This document shows positions 21,852 to 33,172 of a stretch of 64,000 nucleotides of DNA, one piece after another (the first letter of the stretch is position 1; every line of letters starts with the position of its first letter). A program made the position numbers and the translations under genes. This DNA comes from Acholoe squamosa. Its lineage: Eukaryota > Annelida > Polychaeta > Phyllodocida > Polynoidae. The notes under the pieces were generated by a model, which worked only from the letters and a program-made list of their open reading frames with translations, searched no databases and was not told the DNA's origin. The stretch lies in NCBI GenBank assembly GCA_949317995.1, contig OX439051.1:45759250-45823249 (forward strand), given 5' to 3'.

Positions 21852-22640
21852 TCCACATCACAACCAGGAAATTCCGGTATATAAGGAACATTGTCTTCAA
21901 AATTCTCAGCAAGCTTATTTCCAATCTCAACATAGTATTTATTAATATAATTCGCAATACTGTCTTTTTTCACACTACTGCCGTCAGCATATTTCAGGCA
22001 TATTACTGGATTTAAATCTTTACCTTTCCAGTTACTGTTTATAACCTTCCAAAAATGTTTTGGGTCATTTTTATATTTGTTCAAATTATACAAAGTTATT
22101 CTCTTGCGTTTTGCATCAAGTTTGACCTTTATAGACTTTTTCAGCCTTTTTGCCATAATTATATGTTGATTGTGATACCTGTCGTCGGCCTTCCGGGCCT
22201 TTTTAAAACATCTTTTTTTCCTAGCAATCAATCTATTGATTTGCTCATCAAAAAATACATCATTCTGCCGCACTACTCGTGTACTAATAGGATGGTTTTG
22301 ATTCAAGTATGCCTCTACATTTGACACAATCACATTATATATCTCGGCTTCCGTGCTATCAGGTGCATTGACTAATGTCCAATCCTTCTCACTCATGTAA
22401 TTATCCAGTGCCAATTTCGAAAAGTTACGGTAATCCCTACCTATTACAGTTGCTTTGGGTTGTTTTTTAACCATAACTTGCTTTCTTATCACATACACCG
22501 GGACATGGTCCCCACAGATGTCATTACAAAGTCCAACTTCCTTTACATTATTACTATTCGTATAAAAATGATCCAGTATAGAACGACCGTGGGGGTGATA
22601 GTATGTGGCAGTGCTTTTACAGTGGTGCACCTTGCACTTG
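21848..22640 (-). pseudogene. LINE endonuclease end and linker
   Basis: The first recognisable part is the C-terminal end of the endonuclease, HPHGRSILDHFY and CGDHVPVYVIRK (the SDH/GDH catalytic region). A basic linker follows (KKRCFKKARKADDRYHNQH) and then FWKVINSNWKGKDLNPV. The open frame extends to 22705, but its first 20 codons come from the flanking repeat, not the LINE. It stops at TGA, overlapping the next ATG. Confidence 0.75.
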
Positions 22641-23030
22641 AAACAACTAATAACCGCTGCTATATTCCAGTTAGTAAACACTGCAAGTAAACTACTAACG
22701 TACAATGCTTAATAAATGACACATTTGCAATGCTTAATAAATTATTCATCTGCAGCCCTGCATTTGCAACAACTAGTAACCACTGCTTTGGTCCATTTAT
22801 TCAACACTGCTTATTCAACACTGCAAGTTCAGCCCTTCTTAAGCAATGCTGAACATTGGTTAATAAACCAACAATATGCACCCCTTGATAAAAGATGCTA
22901 AATCAACACTTACTAAGCAGTGCTACTGCGGCTACGCAATTGCATCTACTAATGAACATTGCTAAGCTGCACTTAATAATAGTTGATGTTGCAGCACTAT
23001 ACATGCAACACTTACTAATAACTTAATAAA
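22641..23030. repeat. CTAGTAAACACTGCAAGT repeat field, right block
   Basis: Many degenerate copies of ACTGCAA, CTTAATAAATGA and CTAGTAACCACTGC words. They continue after the miniature element, around 23340-23400 (GTGGCTAGTAAACATTGCA). No coding potential. Confidence 0.6.
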
Positions 23031-23032
23031 TA

Positions 23033-23299
23033 CCGTAATCTCCAGCGTATAAGACGCGTCTTATACAAGAGGTTTTAGTTCTTCCTGGATCCTCAAGGGG
23101 GAGATCAAGACCTTCATTTTGATATCTTACACTCCCATATAACCTCATCAGCTGAATATGGGGTCCAGGGGTTCTGGGGGGTCCATGCAACACATAAGTT
23201 TTTGAATTTTCAAAATCCATTCAGTATTTTTCTGGTCAAATCTCTAAACTCTAGGTGTGCCTAATAGGCAGGGTGTGCCTTATACGTGGGAGATTACGG
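23033..23299. mobile_element. MITE with TA target duplication (mariner-like)
   Basis: 267 bp. The left end CCGTAATCTCCAGCGTATAA and right end TTATACGTGGGAGATTACGG are inverted repeats, with 17 of 20 positions matching. The flanking dinucleotide is TA on both sides (23031-23032 and 23300-23301). It encodes no protein. Tc1/mariner superfamily is inferred from the TA duplication. Confidence 0.8.
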
Positions 23300-23784
23300 T
23301 ACTACTGTGAAATTTGGCAAAATGTTGATCCTAACCAGGAAGTTGCACGAGTGGCTAGTAAACATTGCAGTGAAACTAGTAACTCATGCAACGTTTATTA
23401 GCTAGTGCAGACTTGTGCTATGCCCACTGGGTAATGTTTGGTACATGCACAGGAGGTTGTGGTCATAATACTTACAATGTGAATGTATCCAACATCGCTG
23501 CATGAATTCCAGACAATAAAATGCAATTTGCTTTGAAAATAACACAGGACTCTAGTCATTAGTATTACATTAGTATACATGTACTACAGTTAGAGGCTGA
23601 CCATCTGGCTGACCATCTAACTGCTATCTGTGTAAAAATAACACTATTTGTATCAAACCTGGTGTTCCAAAAGAAATGTTACCTGTATTAAAGAGACATT
23701 AGACTTCCCGTTAATTGAATGTTACACCATGGCGTGTATGCCATAGTATTTTTATGTCAAAGGTTCTGCAGATAGCGTTAGGTT

Positions 23785-24015
23785 ACACAGATACACTGTT
23801 AAAACAGTGTTCAGGGATTAAACACCAGTGTTTAGAAATTGAACACTTGGTTAAACACTTATTTGTCCAATTTTTCTAAACATTTTAGTGTTAAATGTGT
23901 TCAAGTTTAAACATGTTTAGTTAAGTGTTTAAATGCTAAACACATAAACACTTCAGTGTTTAAGGGGCAAGTGTTTAAAAGTTAAACACTTAAACACTTC
24001 AAGCATTTATGTATT
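23785..24015. repeat. Cluster of GTGTTTAA / TTAAACAC words
   Basis: More than ten copies of GTGTTTAA-like words in both orientations within about 230 bp (for example CAGTGTTTA, TTAAACACTT, AAGTGTTTAA). The alternating orientation makes many small hairpins possible. It could be the subterminal repeat zone of a DNA transposon. No terminal repeats were found to prove that. Confidence 0.5.
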
Positions 24016-25520
24016 TAAATGTTGGTGTTGAAAACATTTTATTTTTTATAGCATGAACGGGGTCCTTTTACGAACCAAACCATGCCTTAAAAACAACAAA
24101 AAAACACGTCATAAACAAATGTTTGTTTTAATAAATACGTGTACATTTTATTCTCCTTGAAATTGTACAGAGAGGTATGACAAGATTAACACAACGCTGA
24201 GTCACTGCACCTGCCCAGTGCACAGGCGCAAAAGAGTTTTGAGCTTATGACACAAAACACCAGGGGGCGCCACATGAGTGTTGGTTTGAGTGAGGAAATG
24301 TCTGCTGCTCAATTGCGTCATTACAAACATTACAAATGAGACCAACAAGGACCATTTTAGTGTCTAAAACGTGGATTTAACGCCTATGTGATCAAATACT
24401 AACAAAGACAGTGTTTTCTTTCTCCATTATATATAAACCTCTCGATTATAACAATGACATTTTTTTTTCAAAGCAACAGCGAAAAGATGGAAGCGCTAAC
24501 CTGCAGCAGAAACAAGATGACTGAAGTTATTTTCTTTGTTATATTAGCATGTGATTGCACTTATGTCATTCATTAATCACATACAAATCCATTGTTAATT
24601 ACTCATTTCGATTAAATCTGGTTCGAAAAAATACTTCAGAATAATACTTCAGTGGGAAGATTAGATATGTGCTTTATTCCTGTTGCTAGAGTTTGTTATA
24701 ATAGGCAGGTTGGAAACATCGAAATTGTGAAAATGTTCTAACAAGTGACTGAAAACTGACTTGAAGACAATAACATACTTGATTTGATCTTTACAGAGAA
24801 ATACTGCTTTGGGAATACTGAAAACTAAAAACCTTTCATTATTGTTTTATCCAATGTAGCTATGTAGTTGTGAAACATAGTAACATGTTTAGTCTTGCTG
24901 TGTTATAGCATAGGTTGGTTGTTCAAAATTGTCTGTCTTTTGAAAGAATAATTCCTTTTGCCTTTCTGATGGCAAACAAGTCTATGTATCCTTATAGTTC
25001 CTAAATGATTGCATCTTAAATAATCTATTGAAATATAATTCTCAAACACATCATTGAAAGATATACATATTGTCATTAATACAGGGGTCCTTAGAAGGAA
25101 CCTGATACAGCAATGCAGTATGCAGTGCTTTCACCAGTATGCCAGTTATAGAATATACTTTAATACAATGAAACAGAGTAAACTAAGAATCAAACCTGAC
25201 TCTAGACTTGCAGAGGAAGTTAAAGGGAGGAGAACTGAAACTAGATAACACTGTAGAGCATCACACACACACCTTTACCAGAAAGGTGCTCACTGTTTTC
25301 GTGGTCAGTAGGAAAGGATAGACTTGATTTGTGGATCACAACACTCAAAGCTTAGACCGAGAGTCTGGGACAAACAGACATGTATGATGGTACCTTAGTG
25401 ACAAGGACTAGAACTGCTCACAGTATGGAACACAGAGCAGCTCACTCTTATAGTTGTCAAACCATACCCCCTCCTCTATGCCAGGCTAGACTCACTCCTT
25501 GACACTCCATACCACGCCTG
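24016..25520. other. AT-rich intergenic DNA, no gene seen
   Basis: No ORF with recognisable protein, no splice-bounded homology and no clear repeat boundaries. The 64-codon frame at 25054-25248 has no recognisable features. Confidence 0.5.
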
Positions 25521-25684
25521 GGACATGCCAGACACTTACTACTGGGGCACACCAGACACTTTATGCTTTGTCTAGGACACACCAGACACTTTATGCCATG
25601 ACCAGTGCACACCAGAAACTTAATGCATTGTTTAGGGCACACCAGACACTTTATGCAATAACTGGTGCACACCAGACACTTTAT
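25521..25684. repeat. 30-bp minisatellite, left block
   Basis: Degenerate 30-bp units of the form CACACCAGACACTTTATGCA plus a variable ten (for example ATAACTGGTG). About five units before an unrelated insertion. Confidence 0.8.
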
Positions 25685-25690
25685 TTTATG

Positions 25691-26022
25691 TGGATAACTT
25701 CTTCCCATAGAGATAGCATTGCAGGGCCGATCCGCACACCCCCAGTGGTGTAACATGTGCCGATCCTCCACAGCGGACGATCCGGTACCGTAGCCTCATT
25801 CTAGGTGCATGTAAACATTCAAAATGGCGGACCGGCGCTCGTACGGGGAACCACAGTACCAGATTTTGATCATTTTTCTTTATTTAAACCCTCTAAAAAC
25901 ATAAAATAAATATAGAACTAAACTCCCCTGGTGTCCTTGGTGGCCGATCCACCCCTCGGGGGGGGGTCTCCCCCTCGTGGTGGATCGGCCACGTCGTACA
26001 CCACGGTCTTTAGTTCTATCTA
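25691..26022. mobile_element. Insertion with hairpin between minisatellite blocks
   Basis: About 330 bp unrelated to the array. Its right part folds on itself: TAGAACTAAA and TGGCCGATCCACC (25914-25960) pair with TGGATCGGCCA and TTTAGTTCTA (25980-26018), with mismatches. The array after it restarts with a near-exact copy of 25589-25670, so insertion and array duplication are linked. Element type unknown. Confidence 0.45.
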
Positions 26023-26440
26023 TTTATGCCATGACCAGTGCACACCAGAAACTTAATGCATTGTTTAGGGCACACCAGACACTTTATGCAATACCTGGTG
26101 CACACAAGATACTTTATGTATTGTCTAGGACACACCAGACACTTTATGCAATGACTGGTGCACACCAGACACTTTATACAATACCTGGTGCACACAAGAT
26201 ACTTTATGTATTGTCTAGGGCACACCAGACACTTTATACAATACCTGGTGCACACCAGACACTTTATACAATACCTGGTGCACACCAGACACTTTATACA
26301 ATACCTGGTGCACACAAGATACTTTATACAATACCTGGTGCACACAAGATACTTTATGCAATACCTGGTGCACACAAGATACTTTATGCAATACCTGGTG
26401 CACACAAGATACTTTATGCAATGCCTGGAGCACACAAGAC
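26023..26440. repeat. 30-bp minisatellite, right block
   Basis: About 14 units of 30 bp with two main variants: CACACCAGACACTTTATACA and CACACAAGATACTTTATGCA, each followed by ATACCTGGTG. Two units fill each 60-base line. Higher-order alternation of the variants is visible. Because 30 is divisible by 3, several artificial open frames cross it. Confidence 0.9.
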
Positions 26441-26867
26441 TCTTTATAAAATGTTGGGGAAATACCAACAACACACTTCAACGTTTGGCCTGAAACATAC
26501 ACTATCATTAAACCAGAGGCAATAGCATCTCTTCAAGATGCGATCTTATATAATTTAAATATTTGAAACTAACTCATTCTGATGGTACTTGTACAGTTAG
26601 AAAACATTATATATAAAACATGACACTAAGACCACTAGAAATTGTCTCATGTCATAAATCATCATCAGTATCTACCATCACTGTAATTTTTATATATTAT
26701 TCCTTTTTGAGATATGAATGATACAAAGATTCCATTATTCGAGACAGCTTGTTCTGTGACACTCAATAGGTACTTCCTTCTTCAGGAAATTAGTCACATA
26801 AGTCTCATTCACAATGATCTAGAGAAAATATAAGATATTGATCAACTCAGCAACATTCTGTCTGTAA

Positions 26868-26999
26868 AGCGGGTATTCCACTGCCATCAGTCGGCCAAGA
26901 TTTTGCTAATCTGTTTTTTTTTTTGTTATACAAATGTATAGAAAAAAATCGGTCCGATTAGTAAAAATACGGCCGACGGATGGCAGTGAAATACCCGCT
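26868..26999. mobile_element. MITE with TAA target duplication (Harbinger-like)
   Basis: 132 bp. The ends are AGCGGGTATTCCACTGCCAT and the inverse of ATGGCAGTGAAATACCCGCT. The inverted repeats extend about 44 bp with few mismatches. TAA flanks both sides (26865-26867 and 27000-27002), the 3-bp duplication typical of PIF/Harbinger. The centre is T-rich and encodes no protein. Confidence 0.82.
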
Positions 27000-27002
27000 T
27001 AA

Positions 27003-28211
27003 TGAGTCTAAATTGCCTAACCGACCGCAATCGCCAAGGGTATCAGCCAATTTTCCTGTTGGTTATCAATGAGATCGTTAATGAAAACATACTGCTATGC
27101 AACCACGAGGAAAGATTAGAATTCTACCCAAATGTAAGAATAATCATCATGCAGATAAGTATTGAGAATAGCTGTATGTATCAGGCCAGTGACATTGGTA
27201 TGCTACTTTAGGAGTTGTGTTTTTTTTCACAAGATGCAACGACAGCTCACCTTCAAATAGTAATGGGAGTATTTGGTCCCGACACGCTCTTAATGTTAGC
27301 AGTGTATACTAATCCTTTCACTGCTGAGACAGCTCTACCTAGCCAAATATGAGTACTTTCATATAGGGCAGCCACAGGTCATACCTTTGAACAGCCAGTA
27401 CTCTTTCATTGTCCGGCGGGCGCTGACTCTTACCTAACGGGAGAGTCAGGCTTCCTGCATAGGGCTAATTTGTCAGGTGGCTGGAATTGTAGGACATATT
27501 TTTTTTATGTCAATTTCCTCTTAAGGATGGCTTCCTAAGACATGTTTGTTGCCATTTTGTGAGAAACCTTTCATACAGGGGCCCAGATTATTTGGTTCTT
27601 GCAAATCTGTTAGCCTTCACATCAAGTTTAGCTGCCACGGTCGGCCATGATGGAAGTGGTTTCAGGTCTCACAACAAAGGTGTTATTCATGAAATAATGT
27701 TATCCATGAGAATCTGCTTGGTGAGTGGAGATTGACTTCCTGTCTGGCAGAAAATGCACCTGCTGATAGCTACCTGTTGCAGCCCACACAGCATGTGCCA
27801 AACCTTGGAAAAAGGTGCGATCTAAAGGTTTCCAACAAAAGACGCTCTTCCCACTCACAGACAGTAAAACTAAGGTGGTACTCTTGTCAATATTATAAGC
27901 TGATTGTTGGGGATTTGTTTCTGTCAAATGTTATTCTTAGAAACTTGCTGTTTCTAGAGCACCTGCAAGTTTTAGCTAGGGCAGTCCCAGCGACTCAGTC
28001 CTTAACTGAGTCGCGCACAGTGACTACTCTTTCAGGGCTTTAAATTGTGTTGACCATAACCTGTCTTAGCATCTTGTGAAACAACCTCCAGCATAAACAC
28101 CATCTTCAGTGACCTGAATGGCTGTAGGGAATGAGTCAAGTACTTAGTAGGCATATCCTTGTTCTGTCAGGCTAAAGGAATCATTCGGTCCTTTCGGCAC
28201 CCGGTAAAAAG
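27003..28211. other. Intergenic DNA, no gene seen
   Basis: Short open frames only (up to 103 codons at 27732-28043) without recognisable domains or low-complexity structure. Nothing else can be supported. Confidence 0.5.
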
Positions 28212-28345
28212 GAGGGGTATTCAATAGGCGGCACACCTGGCAAGCAGCGGGTGCGGCATGCACTCTTCTTCCCTAGCAAGAGTGTGAGACTATTCAGGAA
28301 ATGTGCATGCTGCGTGCGGTAAGCTTTGCCTGTTGAATACCCCTC
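28212..28345. mobile_element. Miniature inverted-repeat element
   Basis: 134 bp. The left end GAGGGGTATTCAATAGGC and right end GCCTGTTGAATACCCCTC are inverted repeats (17/18), with weaker inner pairing (GGCATGCAC with GTGCATGC). No clear target duplication. The GGGGTATTC core resembles the end of the 26868 element, but the families differ. Confidence 0.7.
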
Positions 28346-29830
28346 TGACTTAAGTAAACAACTACAAACCGTAACACTCCTCTAATTGGATAGATAATAT
28401 CTGGGTCAAGGCTGGTCGCACAGGGACTCTCACCACTTTCAAAAATAGTCGGCAACTGGGACCTACCCAGACATGGAGAGGGACCAGTTCAGTATTCTGA
28501 ACTGTGTTGGAGGATAGTGTCAGCTATAGTCAGCTTACTTTAGTCAAGTTACCGCTCCTCGAATGCACCAGTTATATCATTTTTGGACACTTACGAACAG
28601 CTAAGTCTTATCGCACCTTCTGAAGTAGTTAACACACATTTTCTAGTACCATAGGGTGAACACCGCCGTTACAATTATTATGATCATTAGTATTGATAAT
28701 CAAGTTCATTATTACTTGAAATTGCAAAAGAACCCCCCTCCATATTCAATTATCAGATAATATGTGTCATACAGCATGTATTGGGATCCAGAATAGTCCT
28801 TTCAAATTGGATCCTATTAATTTTCTGTTTACCAAATTTCTGGCCATCAATGTTAAAAAAAAGACCCAAAAATGACTCTCGTACCTTCACACTCTCACAC
28901 TTCGCTTAAATAAATTCCTGTCTTCCCATTCACATGCGTAGATTCAACACAAGAAGTCTTCGCCAATGTAATCTGTCGCACACCGATTGAACATTCATAA
29001 TCACTTCTAATATCTGGTGTATTATGACCAATACCTTTATAATTATAGTAAACATTGTTATACATACTAGATAATAATTCAGACCACAAGGGTCTAAGTT
29101 TTACTGCCACAGCCACAGAAAGAATATTACAAAGTTTATCTTTATCCCTAGCCCTATATATCTTCCATTTGGATGTATCAGTACTCAATCTCATAAATAA
29201 TAAGTATTAACCCTGGTGTGGCAATAATGCCTTTTGTGTCCATACTTGATGAAAGATGTTGCTTTAGTCCGAGTAAGGAGGTTGCAGATCCCTTGTGTTT
29301 CATACGCATGCGTACCAACACTACGTCTCCCTAGTCGACTTGCGCCACACAAGATAGCACATAACCTAAATGACTTGTCCTCAGTCTTGACCTTGAAGGG
29401 CACTGCCAATCTTTCATAAAAGTTGTTCCTGTTGATCCTGGTATAAGGGCACAGGGCAGAAGCCACACCAAAGTGGAATTTGAGTCTGAGAAAGTGAGTA
29501 ATATCTCACTGTTACACAAACCTCTGCATAATGAGATAAGTGCTTAAGCATCATCCTACACTGTACACTCCTGCCATAGATGTATTCTACAAAGACTCTT
29601 CATTGGATCAAATATATCACGTGGTTTAAAATGCACAGTACTGTCATTGCCCAGTGTAAATCATGTATGATGCGACCCGAACCCTATTTACGCGCTCGTG
29701 TATATAATATGTGTACACTCCGAAGGGTGCAATGTAGCCAGAGGCCATTCTTGTTCTCATCAAGGTAAAGAAATGCACAGGACAAAATCTTTTACTCCTT
29801 ATAGGCATTCCCTCAACAAACACATCGATC
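28346..29830. other. Intergenic DNA, no gene supported
   Basis: Two adjoining minus-strand frames (28895-29194 and 29191-29466) look vaguely protein-like, but I recognise no domain and see no splice pattern. I do not call them genes. Confidence 0.4.
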
Positions 29831-29832
29831 AA

Positions 29833-30156
29833 TGACGTCATAATGGCGTCATCAAGTGACGTCATCAAGCTCTCGACCTCTAGCGACAACCATTTTTGAC
29901 AATGGTGACACCAGATAAAAGAACATAGCTGGCCAAGGTTGCTATGGCAACGTTGGACCGACCTACCATAGGTGGCCACACACCTTGCAGATGCTAAAAT
30001 CTCAGAGGGTTTGTGCTGGAGTATCTTTCTCTCTAAAAAATGAACACATTAGAAATCACCAGTTTTTCTTTACACTTTACAGCATCCGCATGGTGATTTG
30101 GCATGTCCAGACAATGATGGCCTTCAATGACGTCACTGCGGTCTTTATTGACGTCA
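29833..30156. promoter_or_regulatory. CRE cluster with RFX-type X-box
   Basis: Four perfect TGACGTCA palindromes (29833-29840, 29857-29864, 30128-30135, 30149-30156) in 324 bp, with further half-sites (GGCGTCATC, GTTGACGCG). Between them, at 29938-29951, is GTTGCTATGGCAAC, a near-perfect RFX X-box, and nearby is a CCATTTTTGACAATGG hairpin. It lies just downstream of the receptor 3' end. It could be a promoter of an unseen neighbouring gene or a distal enhancer; direction is unknown. Confidence 0.55.
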
Positions 30157-30303
30157 TTTGATGTTGACGCGCTCCATCCGACAGTCTCGTACCTTCACTG
30201 CTCATCAAGTTGCACAGCGCTCCCCCGTTTTGTCCATTGTCATCCTGACTGCCAAACCGATGGACTGTCTTGGCTGTTGTCAGTGCTAACTACCATTTTG
30301 GGA

Positions 30304-30309
30304 TTTATT
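30304..30309 (-). terminator. Candidate polyadenylation signal of the receptor gene
   Basis: AATAAA on the minus strand, 462 bp downstream of the receptor stop codon (30771-30773). It is the first canonical hexamer I see in a plausible 3' UTR position. Use is inferred. Confidence 0.4.
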
Positions 30310-30770
30310 CCATCACAGACACCCCCAAGTAGGCACTGATATTTTAAACATGAAGATGGCACCTGTCATCGACTCATCCTCAAAGTGGCTGAGATTGTTC
30401 CTTACAATGACACTTTCATTGCCACAAAAAGGCAATCGTCACTTGTGTACCGGTATATAGCGGACTGCATTGTATGGTTGAAAGCAACCTTTTCCATCTA
30501 GCACCCAAAACTGCTGAATGAGTGAATGGCATTGCTGCTGCTGCTTCTTCTCCTTGTATTGTTGCTATACATCCCTGATGGTGATGCTGATGACAACAAT
30601 GATGACAACGACAACAACAATGGGGTTGGTGCTCGAATCCTCAGTCTACAATGACAACAATGGATGACATCCGTCATCTGTCGACATGCTCAGACGCTGA
30701 CACTGACATGCTGGTTTTCCTTGTGGGAGGAGGAGGAGGAAGACCCAGAGGAGCGTGTTGGGGTCATGAG

Positions 30771-31079
30771 TCAGCTGAAGGACTTATGGCCTGGCTTAAA
30801 GGTCACCGTTGGTGTTCGCTCTTCACCGCCACAAGAGGACGGTTCCATCTGGATGGCTACGCCCTCAGCTGAGTTGGTTGACTCTTCGGGCGTCTTGGAC
30901 AGCTCATGGTCATGGTCGTGATCATGGTGATGCCGATGCTTGTAGTGGAACGCTTGTAGGGAGAAACGCCGGTGCGTCGGTTTGCGCCCGCCGCGCCGCT
31001 TAGGGATATGGGGATTATCCTTCCGCATTGTCTTTGTCTTGAAGATCTGTAGCTGTGTATACAGCCGCTTCAATTCAGC
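30771..31079 (-). CDS. GPR158-like: Receptor terminal exon: coiled coil and His/Asp-rich tail
   Basis: 309 bp with TGA at 30771-30773. Acceptor ATTGCAG/GCTGAA. AELKRLYTQLQIFKTKTMRK continues the DPEDIR helix, then a basic stretch (RRGGRKPTHRRFSLQAF) and an unusual HYKHRHHHDHDHDHE run that could bind metal. The post-TM7 tail totals about 162 residues, much shorter than the several-hundred-residue tails of vertebrate GPR158. After the TGA the same frame continues for about 25 more plausible codons (SSGSSSSSSHKEN), so an alternative end or readthrough cannot be excluded. Confidence 0.85.
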   Translation of the reverse strand, partial: AELKRLYTQLQIFKTKTMRKDNPHIPKRRGGRKPTHRRFSLQAFHYKHRHHHDHDHDHELSKTPEESTNSAEGVAIQMEPSSCGGEERTPTVTFKPGHKSFS

Positions 31080-33111
31080 CTGCAATAGGAAAAGAAATAC
31101 CGTGCATCAGTCATTGAATGAATTTTACAATTTTCTGTTTTCTCATTTTTCACTGGCTTGTTTATTGTTCTCTATGATGTTGTGTTCCTTTCCTTAAAAA
31201 ATAATGTTGAGATCAGTAGTGACATGGGTCAACTGTTGTGGCATGCATGATTTTCAAGATAACTCCATCTTGGATAATATGAATATAACAATGCACATGA
31301 ACATGAACAACGAACAACTCCTTTTCCTTCTTTTTGTGCCCACTCCTCTTTCAGTTTATTTATTGTTATACCACAGTGGGCACGGAGAACAAAGGTCTTC
31401 ACATCTTTTACATGTTCCATAACACTGGTTACCGACCTAGCGGGATACATTATTGATGAGATAGTTCCCTTCATTCCGTGCAGACCTTTTAGGTTTTAGG
31501 GTGCATTATGTAATATCTGGTACTGACTATTATCAGTGCCTATCTCCCCAGGTACCAGATCAAGCAATGGTGCAGGCCCCTACTAAGGTATATCGCTCAC
31601 AGCAGCTTGGTCCTTATAAAATAGCCCCTACTATAAACTTGAACATATTTAGCCCAATGGATGGTTCAAGCCTGTAGGTTCCATAGGATGTAAAAATACT
31701 CCTATCAGGAAGTCTAGTTTATATTCACATGGTACTATTGGTACTTGACTTTGTCTGATGTTAAGACACCAAAGAATTTCCTCTTCAAAGGCGTATAAAG
31801 ATAAATACCCCGGTACACTAAATATGGACTTAATGGAAAAGGACGACTAAAAGGTACACCACATTTTGTACTGAGCTAAAGTTAACCTACCCATGGTAAA
31901 CCTTCGAGGGCTGCATAATGTCTCTATATGGTCACATTCATTGGTCATCACAATACATCAATTATAACAGTACTGGTAAGACTACACTCCACTCTAAGAA
32001 ATAATTGTTGAATCTACCAGCCATCCTCGTAAAATTGAACAGTGAACCACCGTGATTGTAAAGTAGTGAGGAAGTTTAGTTTGTAAAGTAGTGAGGAAGT
32101 TTAGTTTGTAAAGTAGTGAGGAAGTTTAGTTTGTAAAGTAGTGAGGAAGTTTAGTTTGTAAAGTAGTGAGGAAGTTTAGTTTGTAAAGTAGTGAGGAAGT
32201 TTAGTTTGTAAAGTAGTGAGGAAGTTTAGTTTGTAAAGTAGTGAGGAAGTTTAGTTTGTAAAGTAGTGAGGAAGTTTAGTTTGTAAAGTAGTGAGGAAGT
32301 TAAGTTTCAACAATGAAGACCCAGGGGGGGGGCAATACAGTGAAGTACTGTCTTACACGTTTCCCTTTGAAATAATAGTGAAATCCTTCTCTCAAAGTTA
32401 GGGATCCATCGTTATCTTGACGATATTTTCTTACAGTGTGCTGACAAACACTGAAATGGTGCATCATTCAAATCGTTCAGAGGTGTATTGACCCCTGATA
32501 CGCTTTATCAGAAAGGATTTTATGTTATTGAACAGTACTAAAATTGCCAAAATCTGGTCTCAGTTGCGCCTTATATGTCTTGCATGAACCACACTTCCCT
32601 CTCGGTGTTACAAACTTATCAATCCCTTATAGCCATTTCACATGTATGTCACATGTATGTCGACCTACCCGGATATCCTCGGGGTCCATTTCGGCGAGGT
32701 TAATTTCGCCAACATCTACGTCGCCGTTGGAGGAGACGCCCACATGGAGCTTCATAGACTCGGGTAGGATGGTGTCATGTACATCTGATGATGAATATGC
32801 GCGATTCCGAAAATGGTCGTCTTCTGGCGGCCGATGCGCATACCATAACTGGGTGAAGAGGAAGCAACATTTTAGTAAAGCTTAGTATGGTAGTATTAGG
32901 CTAAAAATGAAAGGTTGTGATAATTCGCCCAGGCATCGATAAACCTATATAGTTTATATGCCGATACTTTTTTTTCTTCTTTTCTATGTTTTCTCTTTTT
33001 TTTTCTTTTATATCAATCTTCACTGGTCTCGTTATAATACATCCCTTTCATGTCAAGTTTTATTTTATGTTGGTTCCTTGCAAGAACTTTTACTATAGCT
33101 AGCGACATGAC

Positions 33112-33172
<61 letters not shown>

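Larger units (their letters stand above)
20136..22640 (-). mobile_element. 5'-truncated LINE (CR1/Jockey-type), minus strand
   Basis: Reading on the minus strand: the end of an AP-type endonuclease (HPHGRSILDHFY), a linker, then RT with GFMPGRSTV, FLDLKKAFNTV, GVAQGTVLGPLLF and YADDIAVV, and a C-terminal YRGMLLWDRL. This order is typical of CR1/L2/Jockey-group LINEs. The 3' end near 20136-20155 is a short CAAACAT-type tandem repeat. It is 5'-truncated within the endonuclease near 22640 and has two frame breaks. Confidence 0.88.

Noticed and set aside
25977..26525. Long open frames on both strands across the 30-bp minisatellite
   Set aside because: Same reason: the 30-bp period keeps all frames open. 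No composition or domain supports a gene.
28895..29466. Two adjoining minus-strand frames of 91 and 99 codons
   Set aside because: They look slightly protein-like, but I recognise no domain and see no linking splice sites. A homology search and RNA data would decide.
30651..30921. Plus-strand frames of 73 and 85 codons
   Set aside because: They overlap the receptor's terminal exon in antisense. The minus-strand reading has family homology and a splice acceptor.
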